DNA from: Candidatus Njordarchaeum guaymasense
GTDB lineage: Archaea > Asgardarchaeota > Njordarchaeia > Njordarchaeales > Njordarchaeaceae
DNA: 5,725 bases
Assembly (NCBI GenBank): GCA_030587605.1
Contig: JAUQYT010000368.1
Span: 1-5,725, forward strand
Reading direction: 5' to 3'
Made by a program: the position numbers and the translations under genes. Numbering within the stretch: the first letter of the stretch is position 1; the number at the start of each line of letters is the position of its first letter. Under the pieces are notes generated by a model. The model made no database searches. It had not been told where the DNA came from and worked only from the letters and a program-made list of their open reading frames with translations. Below, one piece after another: positions 5,201 through 5,725 of this stretch.

Positions 5201-5715
5201 TAACCTTAGAGAAGGTGCGCCAGAGGGCTGAAAGCGATGCAAAGACCGCTGGTTGCTACCTGAACCCTGACAAGGTGTTCCTAAACGACCTCTTCGAAGG
5301 GCTCAAGAAAAATGAGGAGCGCTATGGCTATCCCTCCTGCCCATGCAGACCAGCCTCCGGCAAACTCGAGTTTGACAGGGACATAATCTGTCCTTGCTGG
5401 TATAGAGACCCAGATGTGCAAGAGTACGGTTCCTGTTACTGCGGGCTCTACGGTAGTAAGGAAACATATGAGGGCAAAACCAAGCTTCAGCCGATCCCCG
5501 AACGTAGACCCCAAGAGAAACAGGCCAGAGCACTCGGCCTGACCAGAGAAATGCCAACTCCAAAACCGACCGCAAAGGCCCCTTCCAAGACCGCAGGGAT
5601 GAAACTGTGGTACTGCAAACAATGCGGGTACGTCTGCTACCGCGAGGAACCACCATACATCTGCCCCATATGCAAAGCAAGAAAGGAGTTGTTTGCTGAA
5701 TTACCGTCAAGCTGA
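5197..5715 (+). CDS. Ferredoxin:disulfide reductase (FTR catalytic type) with rubredoxin-like tail
   Basis: Residues 1-95 match the catalytic chain of ferredoxin-thioredoxin reductase, which uses a [4Fe-4S] cluster next to a disulfide to pass ferredoxin electrons to a protein disulfide. The cysteines are C48-P-C50, C65-P-C67 and C80-Y-C82. By alignment with the plant/cyanobacterial enzyme, C48, C65, C67 and C80 would hold the cluster and C50-C82 would be the redox disulfide. The spacing is x14 and x12, not the plant x16 and x8, and Tyr81 replaces the His of the usual CHC motif. A Pro/Lys/Arg-rich linker (about 98-133) leads to a compact rubrerythrin-type rubredoxin domain (137-169): C140-x2-C143-G-Y, P152-P153, C156-P-x-C159 and F166. 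It probably binds one iron. An extra Cys147 lies between the pairs. The same two-domain layout is known from the Methanosarcina acetivorans ferredoxin:disulfide reductase. No separate FTR variable subunit is seen. The start overlaps the glutaredoxin stop, with GAAGGAGG at 5179-5186. Confidence 0.9.
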   Translation: MITLEKVRQRAESDAKTAGCYLNPDKVFLNDLFEGLKKNEERYGYPSCPCRPASGKLEFDRDIICPCWYRDPDVQEYGSCYCGLYGSKETYEGKTKLQPIPERRPQEKQARALGLTREMPTPKPTAKAPSKTAGMKLWYCKQCGYVCYREEPPYICPICKARKELFAELPSS

Positions 5716-5725
5716 AACTCAGAGA

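Noticed and set aside
5303..5710. A 135-codon open frame on the minus strand opposite the disulfide-reductase gene
   Set aside because: The plus strand encodes conserved Cys motifs over this whole stretch. The antisense product is compositionally odd and unrecognisable.
1..5725. CRISPR arrays, insertion sequences, tRNA or rRNA genes
   Set aside because: No spaced direct repeats, transposase frame with terminal repeats, or RNA-gene signatures were found on either strand.

Overview
The window looks like a stretch of archaeal chromosome. All three clear promoters are TATA-type, with a purine/A-rich BRE-like stretch in front of an 8-9 bp A+T box. No bacterial -35/-10 pairs were seen. Most genes have good GGTGA or GGAGG ribosome-binding sites, and the protein families (two-subunit 2-oxoacid:ferredoxin oxidoreductase, ferredoxin:disulfide reductase with a rubredoxin-like tail) are common in archaea. 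The metabolism suggested is anaerobic and ferredoxin-based. I cannot fix the lineage from the sequence alone.

Layout. Positions 1-151 hold no gene I can support. A minus-strand gene (152-856, TTG start) encodes a four-helix membrane protein with an NfeD-type OB fold and a C-terminal zinc ribbon. It diverges from a plus-strand operon across 857-1136, which holds one TATA promoter for each direction and an unusually structured leader for the plus-strand operon. That operon encodes the gamma-alpha fused (1137-2891) and beta (2894-3754) subunits of a 2-oxoacid:ferredoxin oxidoreductase. It is followed after 94 bases by a close homologue of E. coli methylmalonyl-CoA decarboxylase (3849-4628), whose codon use differs from its neighbours. 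The spacer 4629-4894 carries two hairpins, a T-rich stretch and a new TATA promoter. The promoter drives a tight two-gene unit: a glutaredoxin-like protein (4895-5200) and a ferredoxin-thioredoxin-reductase-type catalytic protein fused to a rubredoxin-like domain (5197-5715).

How the genes may work together. The oxidoreductase turns a 2-oxoacid and CoA into an acyl-CoA, CO2 and reduced ferredoxin. If the substrate is 2-oxoglutarate, the product succinyl-CoA could pass through a mutase encoded elsewhere to methylmalonyl-CoA and then be decarboxylated to propionyl-CoA by the third gene. The last two genes form a plausible electron path from ferredoxin to a 4Fe-4S/disulfide enzyme, then to a dithiol glutaredoxin and protein disulfides. 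Both units use or produce reduced ferredoxin, but they have separate promoters.

Most worth a second look: (i) the oxidoreductase leader, with two mutually exclusive hairpins and an 18-codon leader ORF whose stop codon lies in a hairpin loop; (ii) the disulfide-reductase cassette, with Tyr in place of the usual active-site His and a rubredoxin-like tail; (iii) the decarboxylase homologue with Leu at the position of E. coli His66; (iv) a perfect ATTGTG-N4-CACAAT dyad just upstream of the redox-cassette promoter.
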